A stretch of 64,000 nucleotides of DNA. Source: Candidatus Rhodoluna planktonica. Lineage in GTDB: Bacteria > Actinomycetota > Actinomycetes > Actinomycetales > Microbacteriaceae. The notes beneath the pieces are model-generated. The model did no database searches, was not told the DNA's origin, and saw only the letters and a list, made by a program, of their open reading frames with translations. Below, one piece after another: positions 25,304 to 34,513 of this stretch (position 1 is the first letter of the stretch; each line of letters begins with the position of its first letter). The DNA is taken from NCBI RefSeq assembly GCF_001854225.1, contig NZ_CP015208.1:124001-188000 (forward strand), in the 5' to 3' direction. The position numbers and the translations under genes are program-made.

Positions 25304-25567
25304 TTAGTGCGGGAAGAGCAGCTCGCCGCCGAGCCAAAAAATAATGAACGCACCAACCAGTGCACCGACCAGGATGCCGGTCACTGAGCGATCTTTCTTG
25401 ACGAAAGCCACAACATTCAAAACCATGCCAGCGATGCCTATGCCGAAAATTACAAAAGATGGAAAAGGCATAGCAACATCAGAGGCGCCGGCGATGAATA
25501 GCACCACAAAAATGACGGTGCTATAAAACCCCCATTTACCGATTGCGGTGCGAGGCAGTGCTCCCAT
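25304..25567 (-). CDS. Three-helix membrane protein, unknown function
   Basis: An 87-residue protein with three hydrophobic segments (about 14-30, 36-55 and 63-83) and a short basic loop (VKKDRS) between the second and third. No family is recognised. It begins 3 bases after the aspS stop on the same strand, so it is probably translated from the aspS message. Confidence 0.72.
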   Translation of the reverse strand: MGALPRTAIGKWGFYSTVIFVVLFIAGASDVAMPFPSFVIFGIGIAGMVLNVVAFVKKDRSVTGILVGALVGAFIIFWLGGELLFPH

Positions 25568-25570
25568 GGC

Positions 25571-26914
25571 TTAAGGCTCTAGACGGTTTGGCCCGCGGAA
25601 CAGGAAGCCGACTTCGCGAATGTTTGGCTGGTGCAACAGCAACATCAAAACACGCAGTAGACCCATGCCGAAACCACCGTGGGCCGGGGCTCCGTACTTG
25701 AAGAAGTCAAGGTAGGTCTGCAGACCCTCTGGCTCTAGACCTTTTTGCTTTACCTGCTCGATCAAAACATCTAGACGGTGTTCACGCTGCGCACCGGTGG
25801 TGATTTCGGTCCCGCGCCAAATTAGGTCGTAGCTCTTGGTCAGTGCCGGATTGTCTTCGTGACGCATGTGATAGAACGGGCGAACAGTTGCCGGATAGTC
25901 GGTCACGAAAACAAACTCGTGACCAAATTCTTCGGCCACGTGAGCCGCAATCTGACGCTCGCCCTCTGGGTCTAGGTCACCGGCTCGCTCAACGCTGTGG
26001 CCGCGCTGCTTGATGATTTCGACGGCATCGTTCAGCGAAATTCTTGGGAACGGAATGCTCGGAACCTGAACCTCAACACCGAAGTGCTTAAGAATCTCGT
26101 CGCCGTGCTTTTCTTTGACCGCGCTGATGGCTCGGTGAAGCAGTTGCTCCTGAATCGCCATGATGTCTTCATGTGAGTCAATCCATGAGACTTCGATGTC
26201 TACCGAGACGAATTCGGTGGCGTGACGCGAGGTAAATGATGGGTCAGCTCTAAACACTGGGCCGATTTCAAAAATTCGGCCCAAGCCCGACATCATTGCC
26301 ATTTGCTTATAGAACTGAGGAGATTGTGCCAAGTAGGCATTGCCCTCAAAGTACTCGAGCTTGAAAAGTTCGGCGTTTGATTCAGAAGGTGAAGCCATCA
26401 GCTTCGGCGAGTGAATTTCGACAAACCCGTTTTCAACCCAGTATTCGCGCCAGGCAGCTTCAATGGTGGTTTGAATTTGGAAAACCAAGTTCATCTCGGT
26501 GCGACGGAGATCTAAGAAGCGCCAGTCGAGTCGCTTATCGATTGAGGTGTCTTCAGCGATTGGGCTGATTGGGTCAGCGAGAGTAACAATCTCGAGGTCT
26601 TCAAGTTGGATTTCAAGACCGCCCAGTTTGACGCGCTCATCGTGAACCAGGCGTCCGGTAACCCAGACAAACGATCCGCTGGTCAAGGTAGAAATCTTGG
26701 CAGCGAGCGCGTCATTCTCATCCGGCTGTTCGTCGATAACTGGTCGCGGGTAGGTGACCTGAACATCGCCTGATTCGTCGCGCAAAATCACAAACTGGAT
26801 GCGCTTCTGATCGCGAAGTTTCTCAACCCAGCCACCCAAAACAACTGGACCATCGGCACGTGCCGCAAGGTCTTTGACAAGTGTGCGCTCGCGCATGAAC
26901 AACCTGGCTTTCAT
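25571..26914 (-). CDS. aspS: Aspartyl-tRNA synthetase, archaeal-type (Asp/Asn)
   Basis: A class II synthetase of about 441-447 residues. The N-terminal OB fold (VVLGGWVEKLRDQKRIQFVILRD) leads to the core with motif 2 around FRADPSFTSRHATEFVSVD and motif 3 HGGFGMGLLRVLMLLL. It is short and lacks the bacterial GAD insertion, so it belongs to the archaeal-type, probably non-discriminating enzyme that also charges tRNA-Asn and needs GatCAB. The ATG at 26896 is an alternative start, which would give 441 residues. It is divergent from the phosphatase gene. Confidence 0.92.
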   Translation of the reverse strand: MKARLFMRERTLVKDLAARADGPVVLGGWVEKLRDQKRIQFVILRDESGDVQVTYPRPVIDEQPDENDALAAKISTLTSGSFVWVTGRLVHDERVKLGGLEIQLEDLEIVTLADPISPIAEDTSIDKRLDWRFLDLRRTEMNLVFQIQTTIEAAWREYWVENGFVEIHSPKLMASPSESNAELFKLEYFEGNAYLAQSPQFYKQMAMMSGLGRIFEIGPVFRADPSFTSRHATEFVSVDIEVSWIDSHEDIMAIQEQLLHRAISAVKEKHGDEILKHFGVEVQVPSIPFPRISLNDAVEIIKQRGHSVERAGDLDPEGERQIAAHVAEEFGHEFVFVTDYPATVRPFYHMRHEDNPALTKSYDLIWRGTEITTGAQREHRLDVLIEQVKQKGLEPEGLQTYLDFFKYGAPAHGGFGMGLLRVLMLLLHQPNIREVGFLFRGPNRLEP

Positions 26915-26973
26915 AATTGCTAAAGAAGCCTGAGAAGAGTCTGAAGGCTTTAGTTTGTAAGTTTAGCCGAGGG

Positions 26974-26986
26974 TAGACTTGTAGGC
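26974..26986 (+). promoter_or_regulatory. Leaderless -10 box of the histidine phosphatase gene
   Basis: TAGACT (26974-26979) is followed by 7 bases and the ATG at 26987. It is the likely promoter of the following cytochrome maturation operon. Confidence 0.55.
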
Positions 26987-27622
26987 ATGCCCGCCCACCG
27001 TATCCACCTAATTCGCCATGGCGAAGTGCACAATCCAAACGGTGTGCTTTACGGTCGGCTACCAAATTTTCGACTCAGTGAATTGGGTCAGTCGATGGCC
27101 CACAGCGCCGCGGTCAATTTAAAGAATCAGCAGCGAAAAATTTCGGCTCTCTACGTAAGCCCCTTGCAGCGCACTCAAGAATCAGCGGCCCCGGTGGCCT
27201 CACTTTTTGGCCTAAAACCCATCCTTGACGATCGCTTGCTCGAACCCACCAATGTCTTTGAGGGTCGGCCGCTGAGCGCCAAATACTTGGCTACTCGGCC
27301 GCATCTGTGGTTGCACCTGCGCGACCCAAAAACGCCCAGTTGGGGTGAGCCCTACGAGCAAATTTCAAAGCGGATGCTCGAGGTTATCCACGAGGCATGG
27401 GAGCAAACCGAGAGCGGCGATGTGGTTTTGGTTTCTCACCAGCTGCCTATTGAAATCGTGAAGCGAACTCTCTCTGGTCGCCCGCTGCAGCACAATCCGA
27501 AACAGCGCCGGGTCGATCTGAGCAGCATCACTTCAATCGAACGGGTCGGAAATTCTTTTGCCGAAGTCGATTACCAGCGTCCTGCCGACCTGGCCCGAGC
27601 CATTGATCGGGGAGCGGTTTAG
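26987..27622 (+). CDS. Histidine phosphatase (phosphoglycerate-mutase-like)
   Basis: A 211-residue enzyme with the catalytic RHG motif at the start (RIHLIRHGEVHNPNG), YVSPLQRTQESA and a late VVLVSHQLPIEI holding the second histidine. The family includes phosphatases and cofactor-dependent mutases, and this member's substrate is unknown. The stop overlaps the GTG of the following thioredoxin-like gene (TAGTG). This conserved linkage to ccd/res genes is common in actinobacteria and is probably co-transcriptional rather than functional. Confidence 0.88.
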   Translation: MPAHRIHLIRHGEVHNPNGVLYGRLPNFRLSELGQSMAHSAAVNLKNQQRKISALYVSPLQRTQESAAPVASLFGLKPILDDRLLEPTNVFEGRPLSAKYLATRPHLWLHLRDPKTPSWGEPYEQISKRMLEVIHEAWEQTESGDVVLVSHQLPIEIVKRTLSGRPLQHNPKQRRVDLSSITSIERVGNSFAEVDYQRPADLARAIDRGAV

Positions 27623-28212
27623 TGAAAACCTGGACTAAGAAACTTATTGGTCTTGCCCTAACCGGCGCAGTTGCGCTGTCAGTTTCAGGCTGCACGGCAA
27701 ACGACTCGCTGGCCGAACAATTTCGAGCTGGCGACAACAAAAACTACATCGCCGGTGATGGCACGGTAACCGAATTTGCCCCCGGATCGCGACCAGGGCC
27801 GGTTGAGTGGTCTGGCCCAACTGAGAGCGGCGCAATCCTCGACAGTGCAAACCTTGCCGGGGTAGTGCAGGTAATTAACTTTTGGTATGCCGGCTGCGCC
27901 CCATGCCGAGCAGAAGCACCAGATTTGGTAGCCCTTGCTGCCGAATACAAAGATGTTCAGTTCGTTGGCGTGAATGTTCGCGATTCAGCCGAAACGGCCA
28001 TTGCTTTTGATAAGAAATTTGGCATCACCTGGCCGTCAATTATCGATGCCGCCAAGGGTTCGGTGGTTCTGGCTTTCACCGGAATTGTCACCCCTCAGGC
28101 AGTGCCCACCACATTGGTGATCGATAAAGAGGGCAAGGTGTCGGCCCGTATTCTTGGGCGAATCGACAAGTCGATTCTTTCCACACTGATCAAGACCGTG
28201 GCGGCGCAGTAG
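27622..28212 (+). CDS. TlpA/ResA-like thiol-disulfide lipoprotein
   Basis: A 196-residue exported protein. A lipobox (VSGC at about residue 24) marks it as a lipoprotein. The thioredoxin fold carries the redox pair in WYAGCAPCRAEAPDL and the cis-proline region TPQAVPTTLVIDKEG. ResA-type proteins reduce the haem-binding cysteines of apocytochrome c outside the membrane. The start overlaps the preceding stop, and the stop overlaps the ccdA GTG in the same TAGTG manner. Confidence 0.9.
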   Translation: MKTWTKKLIGLALTGAVALSVSGCTANDSLAEQFRAGDNKNYIAGDGTVTEFAPGSRPGPVEWSGPTESGAILDSANLAGVVQVINFWYAGCAPCRAEAPDLVALAAEYKDVQFVGVNVRDSAETAIAFDKKFGITWPSIIDAAKGSVVLAFTGIVTPQAVPTTLVIDKEGKVSARILGRIDKSILSTLIKTVAAQ

Positions 28213-28940
28213 TGAATCCGGGCGAAGTCATTCTCAACGGTTCGCTTTTGGCGGCAATGCCACTCGCACTGCTTGCAGGTCTGATTTCTTTTCTCAGCCC
28301 ATGTGTGTTGCCGCTCATCCCGGGTTATCTGGGTTTCGTATCTGGCCTGAGCAGTGAAAAGTCACGGCTGATGCTCGGCACTTGGTTATTTATTCTGGGC
28401 TTCTCGCTGGTGTTTGTTTCATTCGGCGCTCTATTTGGGGGCCTCGGTGCACTGGTTTATTCCAGCGGCCTAATTTGGGTGCAGCGCATCCTAGGAATTT
28501 TTGTAATTTTGTTTGGCCTGGTGCTGGTTGGCCAATTTTCTTTCATGCAGCGAACGTTGAAATTTCAGGTTTCACCAAAACTTGGCCTGGTTGGCGCACC
28601 ACTACTGGGCATCGCTTTTGGCCTCGGCTGGACCCCGTGCATTGGGCCAACACTTGCCGCGGTGCTAACTCTGGCCACCAACACAGGCGACCCAGCCAAA
28701 GGGGCCCTGTTGGCGTTTATTTACGCGCTGGGTATCGGATTGCCGTTCGTGGCTATTGCCGCGGGATTCAAGTGGGCCACTAAATCGGTTCAATTTGTCA
28801 AAGCGCACATCCGGGCTTTCAATATCTTTGGCGGTGCGTTGCTCATCGCCCTCGGTGTACTGATGGTCACCGGTTTATGGAACGTATTCGTCGCTTGGTT
28901 GCAGTTGGAGGTGCTTGGAAATTTCCAACTCATCATCTAG
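28212..28940 (+). CDS. ccdA: Cytochrome c biogenesis protein CcdA (DsbD-like transmembrane domain)
   Basis: A 242-residue protein of six helices that carries electrons across the membrane to ResA. The two redox cysteines lie in FLSPCVLPLIPGYLGF and FGLGWTPCIGPTLAAVL, the two CcdA signature motifs. The length is normal. Its 3' end overlaps the start of resB by 26 bases. Confidence 0.94.
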   Translation: MNPGEVILNGSLLAAMPLALLAGLISFLSPCVLPLIPGYLGFVSGLSSEKSRLMLGTWLFILGFSLVFVSFGALFGGLGALVYSSGLIWVQRILGIFVILFGLVLVGQFSFMQRTLKFQVSPKLGLVGAPLLGIAFGLGWTPCIGPTLAAVLTLATNTGDPAKGALLAFIYALGIGLPFVAIAAGFKWATKSVQFVKAHIRAFNIFGGALLIALGVLMVTGLWNVFVAWLQLEVLGNFQLII

Positions 28941-30507
28941 CGCATCCGATCGAGTGATCGACGAGCGGTTTGAGCAACCGATTGAGCAACCCCAATTAGG
29001 CCTGTTGGGCTGGGGTAGATGGATCTGGCGTCAACTCACCTCGATGCGCACAGCACTGTTGCTGTTGCTGATGCTTGCGGTAGCGGCTGTGCCAGGTTCG
29101 GTTTACCCGCAGCGCAGTGCCGACCCAAACGGTGTCACACAATTTTTCGATCGCGAGCCGCAACTGGCCCAGGTGCTTGATGCCCTGCAAATGTTTGATG
29201 TCTACACTTCGGTCTGGTTTTCGGCAATCTACATCCTGCTGTTTATTTCTTTGATTGGCTGTGTGCTGCCCAGAACTGCAGTTCACATCAGAAACCTGCG
29301 TGAATCTGTAGTTGCCACCCCGAGCAAGCTTTCGCGCATGCCTGCTTTTACCGAAGTAAAAATTGCCGATTCAGAAACCGCGGATGTTGTCGAGCGCGCC
29401 TTTAATCTGCTGAAGAAGCAGGGCTATCGCGCCGAGATTCAGGGAAACTCGGTTTCTGCTGAGCGCGGCTACCTGCGTGAAACCGGCAACCTTGTGTTCC
29501 ACCTTTCGTTGATTGGTGTGCTGATTGCGGTCGGTGTCGGCGGCGGCTCAAGTTATAGCGGACAGCGCGTTTTGGTCGAGGGTGAAACTTTTGTGAATAA
29601 CCTTGCCGGCTACGATTCTTTCTCGCCGGGCACATTTTTCAGTGAAGACAAACTCACCACTTTTGCCTTGAGTCTAGAAAAATTCGAGGTCGATTTTGAT
29701 TTGATCAACCAAACCAACATCGGAATGCCGCTCGACTTTCGCGCATTTGTCTCGGCGGTTTTGCCCGGACGTGATCAAGAATCGGCTAGCGGAGTTATCC
29801 GAGTCAATCAGCCTTTTGAATTACCGGGCGCGAACATTTACCTGACCGGAAACGGTTATGCCCCAGAACTCACTTTCCGCGACCCAGACGGAACCGTAAC
29901 TTTCTCGGGGGCCACCCCATTTTTGCCTCAGGATGCCCGCTACACATCACTAGGTGTAATAAAGGTTCCTGATGCGGCAAAACAATTTGGCTCGATCGCA
30001 TTTTTCTACCCAACCGTTGATGAACTAGAAAGCGGTGCCCTTACCTCGCTATATCCGGCACCAATTGACCCGATGGTGACACTCAACATTTACGAGGGCG
30101 ATCTGGGGCTCGATCAGGGAATTCCGAAGAACGTTTATGCACTTGACACATCTGAGATGATCCAGGTTGCCGGCGGCAAAAGCGGTGTGAAAGGTCTGCG
30201 CCTGAGCGTGGGCGAAACTGCCGAGTTACCAAACAACTTGGGCACGGTCACCTTCGATGGCATCAAGCGATTTGCCTCGCTAGATGTCAGTTACAACCCA
30301 GGTGGCATTTGGGTTTTGCTTTTCGCGCTACTAGCTTTGGCTGGCGTAACGGTGAGTCTGTTGGTGCCTCGTCGTCGAGTCTGGGTGAAGCGCACAGCAT
30401 CAGGCTTTGAAGTTGCCGCACTAGCTCGCGGTGACGATCCGAGTTTGGAAATTATTGTCGAAGATTTAGCCAAGCAATTGGTGAACCAAGATAAGGAATC
30501 AAATTAA
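28915..30507 (+). CDS. resB: Cytochrome c biogenesis protein ResB (Ccs1)
   Basis: A 530-residue membrane protein of the system II haem ligation complex. Three N-terminal helices (including LTSMRTALLLLLMLAVAAV and IYILLFISLIGCVL) and a helix at about 190-210 bracket a long external domain. A last helix lies at about 462-482, followed by a basic cytoplasmic tail. The frame begins at TTG 28915 with GGAGG very close upstream; a GTG 13 codons later is an alternative start. It forms the haem-handling complex with CcsB. Confidence 0.92.
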   Translation: MEISNSSSSASDRVIDERFEQPIEQPQLGLLGWGRWIWRQLTSMRTALLLLLMLAVAAVPGSVYPQRSADPNGVTQFFDREPQLAQVLDALQMFDVYTSVWFSAIYILLFISLIGCVLPRTAVHIRNLRESVVATPSKLSRMPAFTEVKIADSETADVVERAFNLLKKQGYRAEIQGNSVSAERGYLRETGNLVFHLSLIGVLIAVGVGGGSSYSGQRVLVEGETFVNNLAGYDSFSPGTFFSEDKLTTFALSLEKFEVDFDLINQTNIGMPLDFRAFVSAVLPGRDQESASGVIRVNQPFELPGANIYLTGNGYAPELTFRDPDGTVTFSGATPFLPQDARYTSLGVIKVPDAAKQFGSIAFFYPTVDELESGALTSLYPAPIDPMVTLNIYEGDLGLDQGIPKNVYALDTSEMIQVAGGKSGVKGLRLSVGETAELPNNLGTVTFDGIKRFASLDVSYNPGGIWVLLFALLALAGVTVSLLVPRRRVWVKRTASGFEVAALARGDDPSLEIIVEDLAKQLVNQDKESN

Positions 30508-31415
30508 TGCAGATTGTTTTGAATGAGCCGCTGTCGCAGCTTTCTTTGCTATTCATCTACATTTCGATGGCGTTTTACACCGCGGCATTCCTAGTCTTTG
30601 CCACCCACCTTTCAAAGTTGGCATCAGAAAAAGTCGATGTTCGGGGCGGGGCAACCAAGCTAGAGAAAATCGGCAATGTGGTTTTGATTCTGGCTGCTGC
30701 CGTGCACTTCGTGGGTGTGCTTTTGCGCGGTATCGCGGCTGCTCGTGTGCCTTGGGCAAACATGTACGAATTCACAATCACCGGAACTTTTATCGTGGTT
30801 TTGATTTACATCACCGCTCTAAAAATCAAAGAAATCCGCTTCATTTCGACATTTATCAGCGGTTTTGTGCTCTTGGTTTTGGGTATCGCCACTTCGGTTT
30901 TCTACGTTGAAGTTAAGTCTTTGATGCCGGCACTGCAGAGCTACTGGCTGGTTATTCACGTAATCGTGGCTGTTTTGGCCACCGCCTTTTTCAACATCGG
31001 AGCGGGCCTTTCTATCGGTTACCTGTTCCGCGAGGCTAAGTGGCTAAAGACCGGAAAAACTAAAGGCATTGCAGCTACCCGCCGCGTTCTTGATTTGTTT
31101 CCAACCAGCGAAAAATTAGAGAAGCTTGCCTATCGGTTCAACATCATCGGATTCATTCTCTGGAGCTTCACTCTTATTGCTGGTGCAATTTGGGCAGAGC
31201 GCGCCTGGCACCGCTATTGGGGCTGGGACACCAAAGAGGTTTGGACCTTCATCATCTGGGTGCTTTACGCCGGATACCTGCACGCCAACGCGACTCGCGG
31301 TTGGACCGGAAAGCGTTCGGCCTGGCTGTCGCTGGTTGGTTTTGCCGCGGTGATTTTCAACTTCACCATCGTCAACCTGTTCTTCAAGGGGTTGCACGTT
31401 TACAGCGGTCTTTAA
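30507..31415 (+). CDS. ccsB: Cytochrome c biogenesis protein CcsB/CcsA (ResC)
   Basis: A 302-residue polytopic protein with about eight helices. It contains the tryptophan-rich haem-binding WWD-type motif WHRYWGWDTKEVWTFIIW and conserved external histidines (HVIVAVL, LHANATRGW). It delivers haem to apocytochromes together with ResB. The ATG overlaps the resB stop (TAATG). It is convergent with menC. Confidence 0.94.
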   Translation: MQIVLNEPLSQLSLLFIYISMAFYTAAFLVFATHLSKLASEKVDVRGGATKLEKIGNVVLILAAAVHFVGVLLRGIAAARVPWANMYEFTITGTFIVVLIYITALKIKEIRFISTFISGFVLLVLGIATSVFYVEVKSLMPALQSYWLVIHVIVAVLATAFFNIGAGLSIGYLFREAKWLKTGKTKGIAATRRVLDLFPTSEKLEKLAYRFNIIGFILWSFTLIAGAIWAERAWHRYWGWDTKEVWTFIIWVLYAGYLHANATRGWTGKRSAWLSLVGFAAVIFNFTIVNLFFKGLHVYSGL

Positions 31416-31431
31416 ACGAGAGCCGCGGCTG

Positions 31432-32427
31432 TTAGAGCAGCTTGTAGCAACGCTCGAGTCGCTCAAGCCACCAATCGGCGCGGTGATCTTCGGCTCTGAA
31501 TGTGTCGAGTCTTGATTGGTCAACCTCGACTCGACGCACCTCAAGTTGTCCGTCGATCACCTTTAGCGGACTTGACGAGACGTCGCCGATTAGCAGGCTT
31601 GCTGTTCCCAGCCCACAGTCAAAAGTCAGTTCTGGTAAGGCTGCAGCTAAGTGTGCCCCCATGCTCAACCCGACCGAAGTTTCGAGAGCGCTAGAGACAA
31701 CAGCCGGCAATGCTGCCTCAGCCGCAATCTCAAGCGCCTGCCGAATTCCGCCCAACGGCGCTGCTTTCAAAACCAGGATGTCGGCTGCGCTGGCATGCAC
31801 TACCGCCATCGGATCGGTTGCTTTGCGAATTGACTCATCGGCCGCAATTTGGACTTCGAGACCATTTCGCTTGAGCTCGACTCTAAGTTGGGCAAGCTCG
31901 CCTATAGAGGCGACCGGTTGCTCAAGATATTCGAGAGGCACCTTGTTTTCAAGCAACGTTTTTGAAAGGTTCAGCGCCTCGAGCACGGTGTAACCGCCGT
32001 TGGCATCCAGTCGAATTTTCGCATCCGGAAAAAGCTCAACCACTCTGTTGATGCGAGCCAAGTCTGCCGAGAGATCTTCACCATGCTCAACAACCTTGAT
32101 TTTTACCGTCGCAAAACGGCCAAATCTGCCCAAAACTTTTTCGACCTGGTCTGGGCCAACCGCAGGCAAGGTTGCGTTGATGCCAATTTGGTTTCGCTGC
32201 AACGCGGGCGTGGGTTGGTAGGCAAACTCAATTGCTGCCCGCAACCAAACAGCCGCCTCTTCATCAGAATATTCAGTGAAAGGTGACCACTCTGCCCAAC
32301 CCTCAGGGCCCTTGAAAAGCAGCGCTTCACGCTCGAGCAGGCCGCGAAACCTGGTGCGCAAACCAATCGAAACCACTGCCGCACTGCCGAGCAGTTCACT
32401 TAGAGGGGCTACCTGGCTAACGTTCAC
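31432..32427 (-). CDS. menC: o-Succinylbenzoate synthase
   Basis: A 331-residue enolase-superfamily dehydratase making OSB for menaquinone. The catalytic lysine is in TVKIKVVEHG, the metal ligands lie in RLDANGGY, EYLEQP and AADESI, and the second lysine is in LVLKAAPLGG. The GTG start at 32427 has TAGACT 6 bases upstream. It is divergent from menB with a 17-bp gap. Confidence 0.94.
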   Translation of the reverse strand: MNVSQVAPLSELLGSAAVVSIGLRTRFRGLLEREALLFKGPEGWAEWSPFTEYSDEEAAVWLRAAIEFAYQPTPALQRNQIGINATLPAVGPDQVEKVLGRFGRFATVKIKVVEHGEDLSADLARINRVVELFPDAKIRLDANGGYTVLEALNLSKTLLENKVPLEYLEQPVASIGELAQLRVELKRNGLEVQIAADESIRKATDPMAVVHASAADILVLKAAPLGGIRQALEIAAEAALPAVVSSALETSVGLSMGAHLAAALPELTFDCGLGTASLLIGDVSSSPLKVIDGQLEVRRVEVDQSRLDTFRAEDHRADWWLERLERCYKLL

Positions 32428-32444
32428 ATTGTTAGTCTAGGTTC
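32428..32444. promoter_or_regulatory. Overlapping divergent leaderless promoters, menC / menB
   Basis: In 17 bp the plus strand reads TAGTCT (32433-32438), 6 bases before the menB ATG. The minus strand reads TAGACT (32439 to 32434), 6 bases before the menC GTG. The two -10 boxes share five base pairs, so both polymerases cannot open at once. Confidence 0.65.
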
Positions 32445-33356
32445 ATGACATCCAAGGTTTCCGAGCTTTTTGACGAACGCATTTGGCACACGGTGCCTGG
32501 CTTCGAATTTCTCGAGGATGTTACCTATCACCGCCACAACGATTTGGGCATTGTTCGAATTGCCTTCAATCGACCTGAGGTTCGAAATGCATTCAGGCCA
32601 CGAACTGTAGACGAGCTTTATCAAACCCTTGACCATGCGCGCATGGATTCAAAAGTGGGAGTTGTTTTACTAACCGGCAACGGACCATCGGCTAAAGATG
32701 GTGGCTGGGCGTTCTCCAGCGGTGGCGATCAGCGCGTGCGAGGCCGCGACGGCTACAAATATGCCGAAGGTGAAACTGCTGAATCTATCGATGCAGCACG
32801 TTCGGGTCGGTTGCACATCCTTGAAGTTCAGCGTCTTATTCGGTTTATGCCTAAAGTGGTTATCGCCCTCGTTTCGGGTTGGGCTGCTGGTGGTGGGCAC
32901 TCGCTCAACGTAGTTGCCGATTTATCAATCGCCAGTGCTGAGCACGGCAAATTTAAGCAGACCGATGCCGACGTGGGCTCATTCGATGCCGGCTATGGCA
33001 GCGCCTATCTGGCTCGTCAAGTTGGTCAAAAGTTTGCACGGGAAATTTTCTTTTTGGGCGAAGAGTACTCGGCCCAGCGCGCTTACGAGCTTGGCGTGGT
33101 TAATAAGGTTGTTCCGCACGTCGACCTCGAAAAAACCGGCGTTGAGTGGGCGGCTGAAATTCTTCGGAAATCGCCGCAGTCCATCCGCATGTTGAAATTT
33201 GCTTTCAACGCTGTTGACGATGGATTGGTAGGCCAACAACTCTTTGCCGGAGAGGCAACCCGATTGGCTTACGGCACCGATGAGGCTGTCGAAGGCCGAG
33301 ACTCATTTTTGCAAAAGCGCGAGCCAGACTGGTCGGCGTATCCTTGGCATTTTTAG
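32445..33356 (+). CDS. menB: 1,4-Dihydroxy-2-naphthoyl-CoA synthase
   Basis: A 303-residue crotonase-fold enzyme that cyclises OSB-CoA. The MenB-specific active-site loop is FSSGGDQRVRGRDGYKYAEG, with VSGWAAGGGHSLNVVADLS forming the oxyanion region. QTDADVGSFDAGYGSAYLAR provides the bicarbonate/aspartate side, and the C-terminal RDSFLQKREPDWSAYPWHF is typical. The ATG is set by the TAGTCT box. It heads a menB-menE-menA run. Confidence 0.96.
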   Translation: MTSKVSELFDERIWHTVPGFEFLEDVTYHRHNDLGIVRIAFNRPEVRNAFRPRTVDELYQTLDHARMDSKVGVVLLTGNGPSAKDGGWAFSSGGDQRVRGRDGYKYAEGETAESIDAARSGRLHILEVQRLIRFMPKVVIALVSGWAAGGGHSLNVVADLSIASAEHGKFKQTDADVGSFDAGYGSAYLARQVGQKFAREIFFLGEEYSAQRAYELGVVNKVVPHVDLEKTGVEWAAEILRKSPQSIRMLKFAFNAVDDGLVGQQLFAGEATRLAYGTDEAVEGRDSFLQKREPDWSAYPWHF

Positions 33357-33388
33357 ACAGAAACAGCACTGACACAACTCGAAGAACC

Positions 33389-34513
33389 ATGTCGAAGCCC
33401 CTAAAACTTATCGCCGCTAACGACACCTTTGGTGCCCTATTGGCCATTACTGAAGTACTCGAAGGCAAACAGGCAGTTTTTGTCACTGCTCCAGAAGTGA
33501 ACGGCAAAATGCCTGAGGTTTTTGACTTACCTGACGAAGTTGACGATTCGGTCGCGCTGATTGTCGAATCATCCGGTTCAACTGGAAAACCGAAACGGAT
33601 TGAAATTTCGCGCGACGCGCTACTGGCCTCAGCTCACGCATCGGCGCTTGCCATTGGGGCGGAAGAAAACCGTTCGCAGTGGCTTTTGGCTCTGCCGCTC
33701 AACTTCATCGCCGGATTGAACGTGCTAGTTCGATCTGTCGTGGCCGGCACCCAGCCAGTGATGATGAACACGGCAGTGCCATTTACCGCAGAAGCCTTCT
33801 CGCAATGGGCTAGCAAAATGACCGGTGAAAAACGATTTACCGCTTTGGTGCCGACACAGCTAATTCGACTTCTTGAAGCAGCCAACCAGGATGAATTTGT
33901 ACTTCAGCAGCTGAAACGCTTCGACGCCATTCTGATTGGTGGCCAAGCCGTGGATGAAAACCTGTTCAACCGTGCTCGCTATCTTGGGCTCAACGTTGTG
34001 GTCACCTATGGAATGACTGAAACTTGCGGCGGCTGCGTTTATAACGGCCTTCCTCTGGCTGGGGTCGAATTGCGAGTTGATTCTGGCCCAATCCAGATCA
34101 AGGGTCCGATGTTGGCCAATGTTGAAACCAACGATGACGGTTACTTCGTTACCAGCGATCTCGGGTTAATCGATGCTGGCGGCAGTTTGAAAGTTCTCGG
34201 TCGGGTTGATCGAGTCATCATTTCCGGCGGGCTCAAAATTGCTCTCGACCAGGTTGAGCAGTTGGTTAACCCGGTAGTTGGCGTAACCGATTTGGCAGCT
34301 TGCGCGATCGATGATGCTCAGTGGGGCCAGCGGGTTGGCATCGCCTACGTCGGAAGCCCAGAGGTTGCCGACACCATGGTTGCCCAACTAACCGAACTGC
34401 TTGGTCCCGCTGGCCGACCGGTGCGAGTTGTGCGGGTCGATAAACTGCCAAAGTTGGCTAACGGCAAGACCGATTTGGTAGCCGTAAAACAGATCTTTCA
34501 GGAGACCGCTTGA
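33389..34513 (+). CDS. menE: o-Succinylbenzoate-CoA ligase
   Basis: A roughly 374-residue adenylate-forming ligase, short as in other actinobacterial MenE proteins. The AMP-binding P-loop is IVESSGSTGKPKRIE, and GMTETCGGCVYNG, GRVDRVIISGGLKI and the final KLPKLANGKTD (catalytic lysine) follow. The frame is open from 33344, but the ATG at 33389 avoids overlap with menB and starts at conserved sequence. The 3' end overlaps menA. Confidence 0.92.
   Translation: MSKPLKLIAANDTFGALLAITEVLEGKQAVFVTAPEVNGKMPEVFDLPDEVDDSVALIVESSGSTGKPKRIEISRDALLASAHASALAIGAEENRSQWLLALPLNFIAGLNVLVRSVVAGTQPVMMNTAVPFTAEAFSQWASKMTGEKRFTALVPTQLIRLLEAANQDEFVLQQLKRFDAILIGGQAVDENLFNRARYLGLNVVVTYGMTETCGGCVYNGLPLAGVELRVDSGPIQIKGPMLANVETNDDGYFVTSDLGLIDAGGSLKVLGRVDRVIISGGLKIALDQVEQLVNPVVGVTDLAACAIDDAQWGQRVGIAYVGSPEVADTMVAQLTELLGPAGRPVRVVRVDKLPKLANGKTDLVAVKQIFQETA

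Noticed and set aside
31502-31993. 163-residue frame opposite menC
   Set aside because: menC carries every catalytic residue of its family in the other strand; this frame has no motif.
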